64,000 bases of DNA from Fen-1364 sp049515135 (GTDB taxonomy: Bacteria > Spirochaetota > Spirochaetia > SZUA-6 > Fen-1364): NCBI GenBank assembly GCA_049515135.1, contig JBEKUJ010000019.1:1-64000 (forward strand), written 5' to 3'. This document shows positions 15,936 through 23,630 of the stretch, piece by piece; position 1 is the first letter of the stretch; every line of letters starts with the position of its first letter. The notes beneath the pieces are model-generated. The model did not search any database. It saw nothing but the letters and a program-made list of their open reading frames with translations, and had not been told where the DNA came from. The translations under genes were made by a program, and so were the position numbers.

Positions 15936-17445
15936 GTCCCACCGCCTCCTCCACTGCGCGGATGATTGCGCCATCACGAAGAAGATCGACCATGGCCTCG
16001 ATGTCGCGCGAGAGGACACGGTCCCTGTCCAGCCGAGGGACACGCTGCCGGACAATACGGTAGGCGGCTTCGGTGCCGCGCCCGGGCCTGCCTTTTGTCA
16101 GGAGGTCAAGCGCCTGGCATCCGCACAAGAGCTCGACAGCAATGACGGCCTCCGCGTTGGCAATGACGGAGCGGCACTTGCGGACCGAGATGGTGCCCAT
16201 GCTCACGTGGTCCTCCTTGTTCGCCGAGGTCGGGATGGAATCCACGCAGGCGGGGTGGGACAGCACCTTGTTCTCCGAGACGAGCGCCGCTGCCGTGTAC
16301 TGGGCTATCATGAAGCCCGAGTTCAAGCCTGAGTCATTCACCAGGAAAGCCGGCAGCCCGCTCAACTGCGGGTTGACCAGTCTCTCGATGCGCCGCTCCG
16401 AGATGCTGGCCAGCTCGGAGGCGGCCATGCACAGGTAATCCGCGGCCAGCGCCAAAGGCTGGCCGTGAAAGTTGCCTCCCAGCAGGAAGTCTCCCGTCTC
16501 CGGGAAGACCAGCGGGTTTGTGGTGCAGGAGGCAAGCTCCGTCTCGAACACGCCCCTCACGTGCGAGATGGCGTCCCTGCTTGCCCCATGCACCTGCGGG
16601 GAGCAGCGAAGCGTGTATGCGTCCTGGATCCTGTGGCAGTCCTTGTGCGACGACATGATCGCGCTGTCCTGCGTGATGCGGTGCATGTTGTCCGCAACGG
16701 CTGCCTGGCCGGGATGGGGCCGGGCCTTGTGGATGCGCGGGTCGAACTCCACATTCGTGCCCATGAGAACCTCGAGGCTGATGGAACAGGCGATGTCCGC
16801 GGTCCGCGCAAGCCTGGCGGCATCGCTCACTGCCAGGGCCCCGATACCCGCCATGAACTGCGTCCCATTGATGAGGGCCAGGCCCTCACCGGCATCGAGG
16901 CGGACCGGGGCCAGGCCGGCAGCGGAAAGAGCCTCCGAGCCGCTCATCCGCGTGCCGCGGTAGAACGCCTCTCCCTGCCCGATGAGCACAAGGGCAAGAT
17001 GCGCCATGGGCGCCAGATCGCCGCTTGCGCCGACAGAGCCCTTCTCAGGAACAACGGGGCATATTCCCGAGTTGAGCAGGTCCACCAGGGCCCTGAGAGT
17101 CTCAGGCTTCACTCCGGCATGGCCCTGGGAGAGGTCCTGCACCCTGACCACCGCAGCGGCCCGCACAACCTCCGCGGGGAAAGGGCTCCCCACTCCGGCA
17201 GCGTGGCTCATGAGGATGTTCTCCTGCAGAACGCGAGTCTCGGATGAAGCGATTGCCACTTCGCACAGCGCGCCGAACCCCGTGGTCACGCCGTACACCG
17301 CCCTGCCCTCCTGCACCCATTTCTCAACGAGCGCCCGGGCCCTGGCCACGCGCTGCAGCGCGGAATCCGCAAGCTCCACGCGCGCCCCGCCTCGGGCAAC
17401 AGCCACCAGGGACTCTATGGCCAGGGCCTTGTCGCCGATCTGCAC
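15853..17445 (-). CDS. hutH: Histidine ammonia-lyase
   Basis: A 530-residue enzyme that removes ammonia from L-histidine to give urocanate, the first step of histidine degradation. The MIO prosthetic group forms from Ala140-Ser141-Gly142 in GSVGASGDLAPMAH. AVYGVTTGFG, ALINGTQFM, QDAYTLRCSPQVHG and SENKVLSHPACVDSIPTSANKEDHVSMG are family blocks. The reading frame is open back to 17529, but homology begins at VQIGDKAL, so the GTG at 17445 is chosen; a CTG at 17454, well spaced from GAGGAG, is also possible. A C-terminal tail of ~20 residues overlaps the end of glnE on the other strand. It is the last gene of the hut operon, although it acts first in the pathway. Confidence 0.96.
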   Translation of the reverse strand: MQIGDKALAIESLVAVARGGARVELADSALQRVARARALVEKWVQEGRAVYGVTTGFGALCEVAIASSETRVLQENILMSHAAGVGSPFPAEVVRAAAVVRVQDLSQGHAGVKPETLRALVDLLNSGICPVVPEKGSVGASGDLAPMAHLALVLIGQGEAFYRGTRMSGSEALSAAGLAPVRLDAGEGLALINGTQFMAGIGALAVSDAARLARTADIACSISLEVLMGTNVEFDPRIHKARPHPGQAAVADNMHRITQDSAIMSSHKDCHRIQDAYTLRCSPQVHGASRDAISHVRGVFETELASCTTNPLVFPETGDFLLGGNFHGQPLALAADYLCMAASELASISERRIERLVNPQLSGLPAFLVNDSGLNSGFMIAQYTAAALVSENKVLSHPACVDSIPTSANKEDHVSMGTISVRKCRSVIANAEAVIAVELLCGCQALDLLTKGRPGRGTEAAYRIVRQRVPRLDRDRVLSRDIEAMVDLLRDGAIIRAVEEAVGPIPCSPPYAWSFGTLPGLSPGDGTAWR

Positions 17446-17464
17446 CGGTTCCAGGGGATTCTCC

Positions 17465-18112
17465 TCAGCGTCCGGCCTGCAGGAGCGCGAGCCGGGCTTC
17501 GACGATGCTTTCGGTCCTCTTGGTCTCATCCATCACCTCCTGAAGGACCTTCGCGGCCCTGGCCTGGAGCCCTTCCCGGGCAACCGGGTCCCGGACCAAA
17601 GGCAGGTTGACTCTGACATTGTATGCCGCGCTCACGGCGCCCGCCCGGATCATCTGGGAGGCCGAGCCTGCGTCTGTCACGCAGCCGGTGTTGCCCTTTT
17701 CAGCCGCGCACCGGGCAAGCGCGGAAAGCTCGCGCAGCGCGCACAGCGTGGAAAGGGGAACCTTCGCGGACTCCAGGGCCGCGCTGCCCAGCGCGCGCTC
17801 CCGGCCGTCCCGCTCGCCATCGGTCATGCGCGGAAGCTTTCGAGCATCAATGACCGCAGTGAACGCCCGAGTGTCCTCATCCACCAGAGCACCCAAGCGC
17901 TCCTCCAGCGCCGCTGACTCGCTGCGCACTCTCTCCATTTCCTCCCATGAGTCGCGGTACTTTTCCTTTCCCACGGTGAGGGCCGAAACCATCCTGCAAA
18001 GCGCAGCGGCAAGGGCGCCGGCCAGAGCGGCCACGCTGCCGCCCCCCGGGGCCGGGGAAGAAGAGCCCAGCTCACGCAGGAACTCTCCCAGGGACATCTC
18101 GAGAATCATCAT
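17465..18112 (-). CDS. fchA: Methenyltetrahydrofolate cyclohydrolase/formimino-THF cyclodeaminase
   Basis: A 215-residue FchA-family protein that converts 5-formimino-THF to 5,10-methenyl-THF with release of ammonia. Family features are the glycine-rich SSSPAPGGGSVAALAGALAAALCRMV near the N-terminus, DEDTRAF in the middle and the GNTGCVTDAGSASQM and YNVRVNLPLV blocks. It is a separate polypeptide here, as in many bacteria, whereas in vertebrates it is fused to the formiminotransferase. The start ATG at 18112 overlaps the hutI stop (ATGATG) and has GGAG upstream. It acts directly after FtcD, so the operon captures both the nitrogen and the one-carbon unit of histidine. Confidence 0.94.
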   Translation of the reverse strand: MMILEMSLGEFLRELGSSSPAPGGGSVAALAGALAAALCRMVSALTVGKEKYRDSWEEMERVRSESAALEERLGALVDEDTRAFTAVIDARKLPRMTDGERDGRERALGSAALESAKVPLSTLCALRELSALARCAAEKGNTGCVTDAGSASQMIRAGAVSAAYNVRVNLPLVRDPVAREGLQARAAKVLQEVMDETKRTESIVEARLALLQAGR

Positions 18113-19380
18113 TGCTGCTCCTTCACCGCGTCTCTGGACCACGCAAGCCGGCCTTCCACATACACCTGGGCCACGGGCGAAACCCCGGCGTGGAACGCCA
18201 GGATGGCGGGGGTCTCTCCCTCCAGGAGCAGAAAGTCCGCTCTCTTTCCGGCAGAAAGGCTTCCCACCTCCCTTCCCATGCCCACTGCGCAGGCCGCATT
18301 CAGCGTGCATGCAGTCAGCGCCTCCGCCACGGTCAGCCCCATCTGCAGGACGGCAAGGCCGAAGATGAAGGGCACTGACTCGGTGAACGAAGAGCCGGGG
18401 TTGCAGTCGGTTGCCATGGCTACCGGCACGTTCATGGAAACCATCTTCCGGGCGGGGGCGTACTGCTTCCGCATGGAGTAGGCCGCGGCGGGCAGGAGGA
18501 CGCCCACCACGCCGGCGCTTGCAAGCGCCCTGAGCCCTGAGTCAGATGCGGCCAGGAGATGATCGGCCGACACCGCATGGAGCGAGGCTGCAAGCTCCGC
18601 TCCGCCCGTCCCCGAAAGCTCGTCCGCGTGCAGCTTGAGGCCCATGCCTGCCGCGGCCGCTGCTTCCAGGATCCTGCGGCTCTGGGGGACTGAAAAGACC
18701 CCTTCCTCGCAGAACACGTCGCAGAACCTGGCCTGCCCGGCCCTGGACACCGCCGGGATCATCTCTGAGATGAGGCAGTCCACGTATTGGTCTGTTCTGC
18801 CGCTGAACTCCGGCGGCACGGCGTGAGCGCCAAGGAAGGTGGGCACAACGCGAAGAGGTGTGTCCCGGGCAATCCTGCCAATGACGCGAAGCTGCTTCAG
18901 CTCCGGTTCCACCGCCAGGCCATAGCCGGATTTCATCTCCAGGGTCGTCGTGCCGTGCCGAAGCGCGGACAGGGCACGCTCCAAGGTCAGCCGGTACAGC
19001 TCCTCCTCAGGAGTCGAGCGCACTTCCTGGACAGAGGCAAGGATCCCGCCCCCGGTCTTGAGGATCTCCAGGTAGTCCGCCCCGGAGAGCCTGGCGCTGA
19101 ACTCTTTCTCCCGTCCATGGCAGAAACACATGTGGGTGTGCGGATCCACGAAGCCGGGCACGCAGCAGCGGCCCTGGCAGTCGATCTCAGATTCGACCTT
19201 GCGCCCGGAAAGCCCCGCGACGACATCGCGTTCGCGGCCGACGGCAGAGATCCTTCCTGCCATGCATGTCATGGCGCCCGGCTCCCAGCTGGCAAGCTCG
19301 CCCTGACCAGGGCCTGCCGTCGGCGTGCCCCTGCCCCTGTCCACCGGCGTCCATATCCTGGCATTACGGAAGAGCGTCAT
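18109..19380 (-). CDS. hutI: Imidazolonepropionase
   Basis: A 423-residue amidohydrolase that opens the imidazolone ring to give N-formimino-L-glutamate. Metal and substrate motifs include FVDPHTHMCFCHGREKEF, GGGILASVQEVRSTPEEEL, GTTTLEMKSGYGL, FLGAHAVPPEF, the HADE loop and the conserved late ATDCNPGSS. Length is standard. An ATG at 19386 is also in frame, but the one at 19380 overlaps the ftcD stop as ATGA and is better spaced from GGGGA. It sits between ftcD and fchA, overlapping both. Confidence 0.96.
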   Translation of the reverse strand: MTLFRNARIWTPVDRGRGTPTAGPGQGELASWEPGAMTCMAGRISAVGRERDVVAGLSGRKVESEIDCQGRCCVPGFVDPHTHMCFCHGREKEFSARLSGADYLEILKTGGGILASVQEVRSTPEEELYRLTLERALSALRHGTTTLEMKSGYGLAVEPELKQLRVIGRIARDTPLRVVPTFLGAHAVPPEFSGRTDQYVDCLISEMIPAVSRAGQARFCDVFCEEGVFSVPQSRRILEAAAAAGMGLKLHADELSGTGGAELAASLHAVSADHLLAASDSGLRALASAGVVGVLLPAAAYSMRKQYAPARKMVSMNVPVAMATDCNPGSSFTESVPFIFGLAVLQMGLTVAEALTACTLNAACAVGMGREVGSLSAGKRADFLLLEGETPAILAFHAGVSPVAQVYVEGRLAWSRDAVKEQQ

Positions 19381-20303
19381 GGGCATTCCCCGTTTCTGTC
19401 CGGCAGATCGGCCAGGCGAAGGTCGAGCACCTGCGCCTCGTCGAACCCCGCAACCTGGAGGTCCCGCGCGGCCTCTTGAATAAGCGCAGAGGCGGGCACC
19501 AAGCCGTAGATCTCGGTTTCCACGACGCGAGCGCCCGCGCGGGCCGCCTCAGCCCGCACCATCTGGAGGACCTGGTGGAGCGACGTGACGCGGTAATCGG
19601 TGACATTGACGCTCACCTGCACCAGCCCCCGGTCAGCAAGGGCTACCCCGACCGCCTTGACGCAGGGAAGGCCTCCGCTGGACGCCCTGATTGTCCGCGC
19701 AATGCTTCGCGCAAGCCCCGCGTCGGCCGAATCGAGATTGATGTTGAAGGCGATCAGGAACTGCCGGGCCCCGATGGCAGTGGCGCCCGCGCTCGGGTGC
19801 AGTCCCGGCCCGCCGAAATCAGGCGCGCGTTCGGGGAGGGAGACTTCGCGACGCAGCGTTTCGAACTGCCCTTTTCGAACGGCTTCGAGGTTCCTGCGCT
19901 CCGGACGAAGCGCGGCCTCCTCGTAGAGGTAGACCGGAACGCATGTCTCGCATGCGTAGCGCTCCGCAAAGGACCGGGCCAGGGAGACGGCGTCCGCCAT
20001 GGCGACACCGCGAAGCGGCACAAAGGGGATGACATCCACTGCCCCGATCCTGGGATGCGCGCCCTGGTGGACGCGAAGATCGATTGCCGAAATTGCGGCG
20101 CGCGCGGATTCCAGGAGCGCTTCCTGAAGAGGCACAGCCTGGCCAACCAGCGTCACCACCAGCCGGTTATGGTCCGCATCCGCGCGATGGTCCAGGAGGT
20201 GGACGCCCGGCCGGGACCGGAAAGGAGCAACGATCCGATCGATGACCTCCTTCCTGCGGCCCTCGCTGTAGTTCGGCACGCACTCGTAAAGGCGCCGGCT
20301 CAT
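19377..20303 (-). CDS. ftcD: Glutamate formimidoyltransferase
   Basis: A 308-residue enzyme that transfers the formimino group of N-formiminoglutamate to tetrahydrofolate, releasing glutamate. The start MSRRLYECVPNYSEGRR and the segments HQGAHPRIGAVDVIPFVPLRG (catalytic His), PVYLYEEAA and FLIAFNINLDSADAGLARSIA are family blocks. It is the monofunctional form, with the cyclodeaminase supplied by fchA. It overlaps hutU (ATGA at 20300-20303) and hutI. Its presence shows that this pathway ends in formimino-THF rather than formamide (HutG) or formylglutamate (HutF/HutG). Confidence 0.96.
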   Translation of the reverse strand: MSRRLYECVPNYSEGRRKEVIDRIVAPFRSRPGVHLLDHRADADHNRLVVTLVGQAVPLQEALLESARAAISAIDLRVHQGAHPRIGAVDVIPFVPLRGVAMADAVSLARSFAERYACETCVPVYLYEEAALRPERRNLEAVRKGQFETLRREVSLPERAPDFGGPGLHPSAGATAIGARQFLIAFNINLDSADAGLARSIARTIRASSGGLPCVKAVGVALADRGLVQVSVNVTDYRVTSLHQVLQMVRAEAARAGARVVETEIYGLVPASALIQEAARDLQVAGFDEAQVLDLRLADLPDRNGECP

Positions 20304-22027
20304 TTGGTCCCTGTCTCCCCGGCCTTCACGGCCATGGGAATCTTCACTCCCCGCGCTGCCGCGGCCTTTGCCGCCAGTTCGTAGCCGGCATCGACATGGC
20401 GCATGATGCCCGTGGCGGGGTCGTTCCTCAGAACAGTCGTCATGCGAAGCTCCCCCTCAGGGGTGCCATCGGCCACGGTGACCTGCCCTGCGTGCAGCGA
20501 ATAGCCGATGCCCACCCCCCCGCCGTGGTGGAACGACGCCCAGCTGGCTCCCGATGCCACGTTGACCATGAGGTTGAGAAGCGGCCAGTCAGCCACGGCG
20601 TCCGAGCCGTCGCGCATTGCCTCCGTCTCCCGGTTTGGTGAGGCAACGGATCCCGCATCCAGGTGGTCCCGTCCGATCACGACAGGCGCCTTGATCCGGC
20701 CGTCCTTCACCATGTCGTTGAAGAGCTTCCCGGCTTTGTCTCTTTCCCCATACCCCAGCCAGCAGATGCGGGCGGGAAGCCCCATGTGCCTGACCCGTGA
20801 TCCCGCCAGCTCGAGCCACCTGACCATCCGTTTCTTTTCGGGAAATGCCCGGATAAGCGCCTCGTCCGTGGCCTCGATGTCCCTGGGGTCACCGGAAAGC
20901 GCCGCCCAGCGGAAAGGTCCTTCCCCTTCACAGAACAGCGGGCGGATGTACGCCGGCACGAACCCGGGATAGTCGAAGGCATTCTTCACGCCCTTTCTCA
21001 GGGCCTGGCCGCGAAGGTTGTTTCCATAGTCGAAAGCCACCGCCCCGCGCGCTTTCATTTCCAAGAGCGCCGTGCAGTGTCTGGCCATGGCGTCCAGCGC
21101 CAGATCCGAATACCTGGCCGGGTCCGATCTCCTCAGCTCCAGCGCGGCTTCCAGGCACATGCCGTCAGGGACGTAGCCTCCCAGCTCGTCATGAGCGCTG
21201 GTCTGGTCAGTGACCACATCGGGAATGAAGCCTCGCCGCACCATGCCGGGAAGGATCTCTGCCGCATTTCCCGGGAGGCCGATGGAGAGAGGCAACTTGC
21301 GCGCGGCCGCCTCCCGCGCCATGGCGACAGCCTGGTCCAGCGTGTCCACCTTCCTGTCGAGGTATGCGGTCTCCAGGCGCCGCTGGATCCTGTGCGGATC
21401 CACCTCGACGCAGATCATGACCCCGCCGTTCATCGCGACCGCCAGGGGCTGGGCGCCGCCCATTCCGCCCAGGCCTGCGCTCACCACGATCCTGCCGGCA
21501 AGCGTGGCGTCGAAGTGCTTTTCCGCAAGCGCCGCGAAAGTCTCGTACGTTCCCTGGAGGATTCCCTGGGTGCCTATGTAGATCCAGGAGCCGGCGGTCA
21601 TCTGGCCGTACATGATGAGACCCCTGGCCTCCAGGTCGTGGAAGTGCTCCCAGGTCGCCCATCTGGGCACCAGATTGGAGTTGGCGATCAGGACCCGCGG
21701 CGACATGCGATGCGTCCTCACAACGCCGACGGGCTTGCCGGATTGCACGAGCAGGGTCTCGTCGTCCTCCAGGTCCAGCAGTGACCGGACCAGGGCGTCG
21801 AAGCACGGCCAGTCCCGCGCGGCCTTCCCCGTGCCGCCGTAGACGATCAGCCCCTGCGGCTTCTCCGCATTCTGCGGGTCCAGGTTGTTGCACAGCATGC
21901 GAAGGGCGGCTTCCTGGTGCCATCCCTTGCAGCACAGCTCCATGCCGCGCGTTGCCCGAACGGGCCGCGGCGCGCCGCACCCTATGCGCAGCTCCTCCAT
22001 CAGCTTTGCCCTTGCGGATCCACTCAT
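20300..22027 (-). CDS. hutU: Urocanate hydratase
   Basis: A 575-residue NAD-dependent enzyme that converts urocanate to imidazolonepropionate. Recognisable blocks are IVYGGTGKAARDW, VVRTHRMSPRVLIANSNLVP, YGQMTAGSWIYIGTQGILQGTYET, the glycine-rich SAGLGGMGGAQPLA nucleotide site and DHLDAGSVASPNRETEAM, with GVGIGYSLHAGQV near the end. Length is slightly above the usual ~555. AGGTGA lies 6 bases before the ATG at 22027. It is the first enzyme gene of the hut operon, 59 bases after a small ribbon-helix-helix protein. Confidence 0.97.
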   Translation of the reverse strand: MSGSARAKLMEELRIGCGAPRPVRATRGMELCCKGWHQEAALRMLCNNLDPQNAEKPQGLIVYGGTGKAARDWPCFDALVRSLLDLEDDETLLVQSGKPVGVVRTHRMSPRVLIANSNLVPRWATWEHFHDLEARGLIMYGQMTAGSWIYIGTQGILQGTYETFAALAEKHFDATLAGRIVVSAGLGGMGGAQPLAVAMNGGVMICVEVDPHRIQRRLETAYLDRKVDTLDQAVAMAREAAARKLPLSIGLPGNAAEILPGMVRRGFIPDVVTDQTSAHDELGGYVPDGMCLEAALELRRSDPARYSDLALDAMARHCTALLEMKARGAVAFDYGNNLRGQALRKGVKNAFDYPGFVPAYIRPLFCEGEGPFRWAALSGDPRDIEATDEALIRAFPEKKRMVRWLELAGSRVRHMGLPARICWLGYGERDKAGKLFNDMVKDGRIKAPVVIGRDHLDAGSVASPNRETEAMRDGSDAVADWPLLNLMVNVASGASWASFHHGGGVGIGYSLHAGQVTVADGTPEGELRMTTVLRNDPATGIMRHVDAGYELAAKAAAARGVKIPMAVKAGETGTK

Positions 22028-22086
22028 GGATTCACCTCGAGAGTCAGGGTGTATTGAAAACCGCGATTCGGGCGGCGGGAAAAAAC

Positions 22087-22263
22087 TTACGGCTTGGGCG
22101 GACTGATTCGCTGGCTTTCCTGCAGGACCCTCTTCATCTGCTCTTCGATCAGCATCAGGATGAGCCCTTCGAAGCTCAGCTTGCGGGACTGCGCTTCATT
22201 CTGCAGAAACTCGTTCATCTCCTCGGAGACACGCAGATCCAGTCGAATTGTTGCCTGCCTCAT
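22087..22263 (-). CDS. Small ribbon-helix-helix-like protein, candidate hut regulator
   Basis: A 58-residue protein. RQATIRLDLRVSEEMNEFLQ gives a short beta strand then a helix, and SFEGLILMLIEEQMKRVL the second helix, which is the ribbon-helix-helix DNA-binding layout. The frame is open further upstream, but the ATG at 22263 is favoured because a promoter -10 box ends at 22276. As the first gene of the hut operon it could be an autoregulated repressor of histidine catabolism. No HutC-type GntR or HutP is present nearby, which makes the idea attractive but unproven. It could also be an antitoxin-like orphan. Confidence 0.6.
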   Translation of the reverse strand: MRQATIRLDLRVSEEMNEFLQNEAQSRKLSFEGLILMLIEEQMKRVLQESQRISPPKP

Positions 22264-22275
22264 ATGCTGAATGGC

Positions 22276-22304
22276 ATGATACGTGCGCAGATGGGAAAAG
22301 TCAA
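22276..22304 (-). promoter_or_regulatory. Sigma-70-type promoter of the hut operon
   Basis: On the minus strand TTGACT (22304-22299), a 17-base spacer and TATCAT (22281-22276). The -10 box ends 12 bases before the ATG of the RHH gene, leaving a leader of about five bases. Confidence 0.65.
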
Positions 22305-22327
22305 AGCGTTTTTGTACATTGGAGCGC

Positions 22328-22804
22328 ATGGCAGCCATCGGCATGCGGGAAATGGTGGATCAGGTCCTGGGTGTTCTTTCCGAGGCCTTCGAGGGTCCGC
22401 GTGAAAACTGGAGCTACTTCACCGACACCGGGAAGGACGGCGGATTGTTCGGCACTCTGGAGAGACTGGACGCGCAGACGGCTTCCCGCATCCTCGGCAG
22501 GACGAGCATTGCGGCGCACGTGAACCACGTGATATTCGGCCTGCACGCCTCGGCTCGGTGGATCGAGGGGGACCGCACGACGCGCAGGTGGGATGAGAGC
22601 TGGAGCGTCAGCAGCGTCGACACCCAGTCATGGACCCGGACAAAAGCGCAGCTGCGCACAGCCTACCAGGACATGCGGCGGGCCGTGGAGCTGTTCGCAA
22701 TGGAAAGCGAGGAGGCGATGGCGGGGGCCGTGGGCGCGCTGGCGCACGTGGCGTACCATCTGGGCGCCATACGGCAGAAGGCCTCTTTGGCGGCTGTCGC
22801 TTGA
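22328..22804 (+). CDS. DinB-like protein
   Basis: A 158-residue helical-bundle protein. The His residues HVNHVIFGLHASARWIEGD and AHVAYHLGAIRQ near the C-terminus occur at the positions of the DinB/YfiT metal triad. Members act as metal-dependent, often thiol-using enzymes or have no known function, and no substrate is predicted. It is divergent from the hut operon with only 64 bases between. The ATG at 22328 has GGAG 3 bases upstream; the ATG at 22343 (MREMVDQVL) is a close alternative. The next gene, ytxJ, belongs to a thiol redox family, which is a suggestive pairing. Confidence 0.75.
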   Translation: MAAIGMREMVDQVLGVLSEAFEGPRENWSYFTDTGKDGGLFGTLERLDAQTASRILGRTSIAAHVNHVIFGLHASARWIEGDRTTRRWDESWSVSSVDTQSWTRTKAQLRTAYQDMRRAVELFAMESEEAMAGAVGALAHVAYHLGAIRQKASLAAVA

Positions 22805-22831
22805 GCTTCCCGCCCCCGGGGCGCCTTTGCC

Positions 22832-22860
22832 TTGACGCGCCGGGGTGGCGACAGTATCCT
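22832..22860 (+). promoter_or_regulatory. Putative promoter of ytxJ
   Basis: TTGACG (22832-22837), a 17-base spacer and TATCCT (22855-22860); a GGAG ribosome-binding site follows before the ATG at 22877. Confidence 0.6.
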
Positions 22861-22876
22861 CCCCGCATCGGAGAGC

Positions 22877-23191
22877 ATGGTGAGCACAATCATCCCGTTG
22901 AACGAGAAACTCCTGCCGGCAGACTGCCTTGTGTTCAAGCATTCCACCACCTGCGGCGTCTCCGCCCGGGCCGCGAAGGAAGTCGAAGAGCTGGCAACCA
23001 GCCTCCCCATCTACTGGGTGAACGTCCGCGAGCAGCGTGAGGTCTCCAACTGGATTGCAAAGACATACCAGGTGACGCACGAGTCCCCGCAGCTCATCCT
23101 GGTTTCCGGGGGAAAGCCCGCGAAGGTCTGGAACCACTTCCAGGTGAACCACGAGCTCATTGAGCAGGCGCTGGTCAGCCGCGGACCGTAA
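22877..23191 (+). CDS. ytxJ: YtxJ-family bacillithiol-system monothiol redox protein
   Basis: A 104-residue thioredoxin-fold protein. KHSTTCGVSARAAKEVEEL carries the single active-site cysteine (Cys26) after HST, and PIYWVNVREQREVSNWIA and HESPQLILV (cis-Pro region) complete the YtxJ/DUF2847 pattern. These proteins are monothiol bacilliredoxin-like factors linked by phylogenetic profile to bacillithiol. Its presence suggests, but does not prove, that this organism makes bacillithiol. It has its own promoter and lies just before the arsenic island, where arsenite stress on thiols would be relevant. Confidence 0.85.
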   Translation: MVSTIIPLNEKLLPADCLVFKHSTTCGVSARAAKEVEELATSLPIYWVNVREQREVSNWIAKTYQVTHESPQLILVSGGKPAKVWNHFQVNHELIEQALVSRGP

Positions 23192-23237
23192 GAACGGAAA
23201 TCTGAAAGCTGCGCAGACGGAGCTTCGCCGATCCCAC

Positions 23238-23278
23238 TTGACAGAACTTGGGTTATTTGGCTAAACTGCCAAATAACC
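23238..23278 (+). promoter_or_regulatory. arsR promoter with perfect palindromic operator
   Basis: TTGACA (23238-23243) and a -10-like TAAACT (23262-23267) have an 18-base spacer. Arms GGTTATTTGGC (23251-23261) and GCCAAATAACC (23268-23278) are exact inverted repeats around the -10 box. The right arm abuts the arsR ATG at 23279, so a bound ArsR dimer would cover the -10 region and the start codon. Confidence 0.8.
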
Positions 23279-23599
23279 ATGGATACAAAAACCGCAAGAA
23301 AATACGAATGGCGCGCCGCCGTCATCAAGGCTCTCGCCCATCCCAGCCGTCTCTACATCGTCGACAGGCTTGCCGAGCATGAGCACTGTGTCAACGAGCT
23401 GACCACCTTGATCGGCAGCGACATGTCAACCGTTTCAAAGCATTTGAGCGTGCTCAAGAACGCAGGAGTTGTTCAAGACGAGAAGCGCGGTGCTTCCATA
23501 TATTACTCGCTACGAATTCCCTGCATTCTCAACTTTTTCAAATGTGCTGATGCCGTCATCGATGCGATACAAAAAGAGCAAAGTGCTCTAATGGAATAG
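23279..23599 (+). CDS. arsR: ArsR/SmtB-family metalloregulator
   Basis: A 106-residue winged-helix repressor. ALAHPSRLYIVDRLAEHEHCVNELT leads into the recognition helix MSTVSKHLSVLKNAGVV and the wing RGASIYYSL. The classical ELCVCDL metal box is replaced by HCVNELT; candidate metalloid ligands are Cys37, Cys82 and Cys89, the last two in PCILNFFKC at the C-terminus, a spacing seen in ArsR variants with repositioned As(III) sites. It precedes acr3 by 31 bases and is the first gene of the island. The perfect palindrome directly before its start is the likely operator. Base composition is poorer in GC than in the hut genes. Confidence 0.93.
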   Translation: MDTKTARKYEWRAAVIKALAHPSRLYIVDRLAEHEHCVNELTTLIGSDMSTVSKHLSVLKNAGVVQDEKRGASIYYSLRIPCILNFFKCADAVIDAIQKEQSALME

Positions 23600-23630
23600 G
23601 CTTTTCGAGGCAGCACTCAAAGGGGGAGAG

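Noticed and set aside
17446..17529. Extension of the hutH frame to an ATG at 17529.
   Set aside because: It lies within the end of fchA and has no similarity to histidine ammonia-lyases; MIO numbering fits a start at about 17445.
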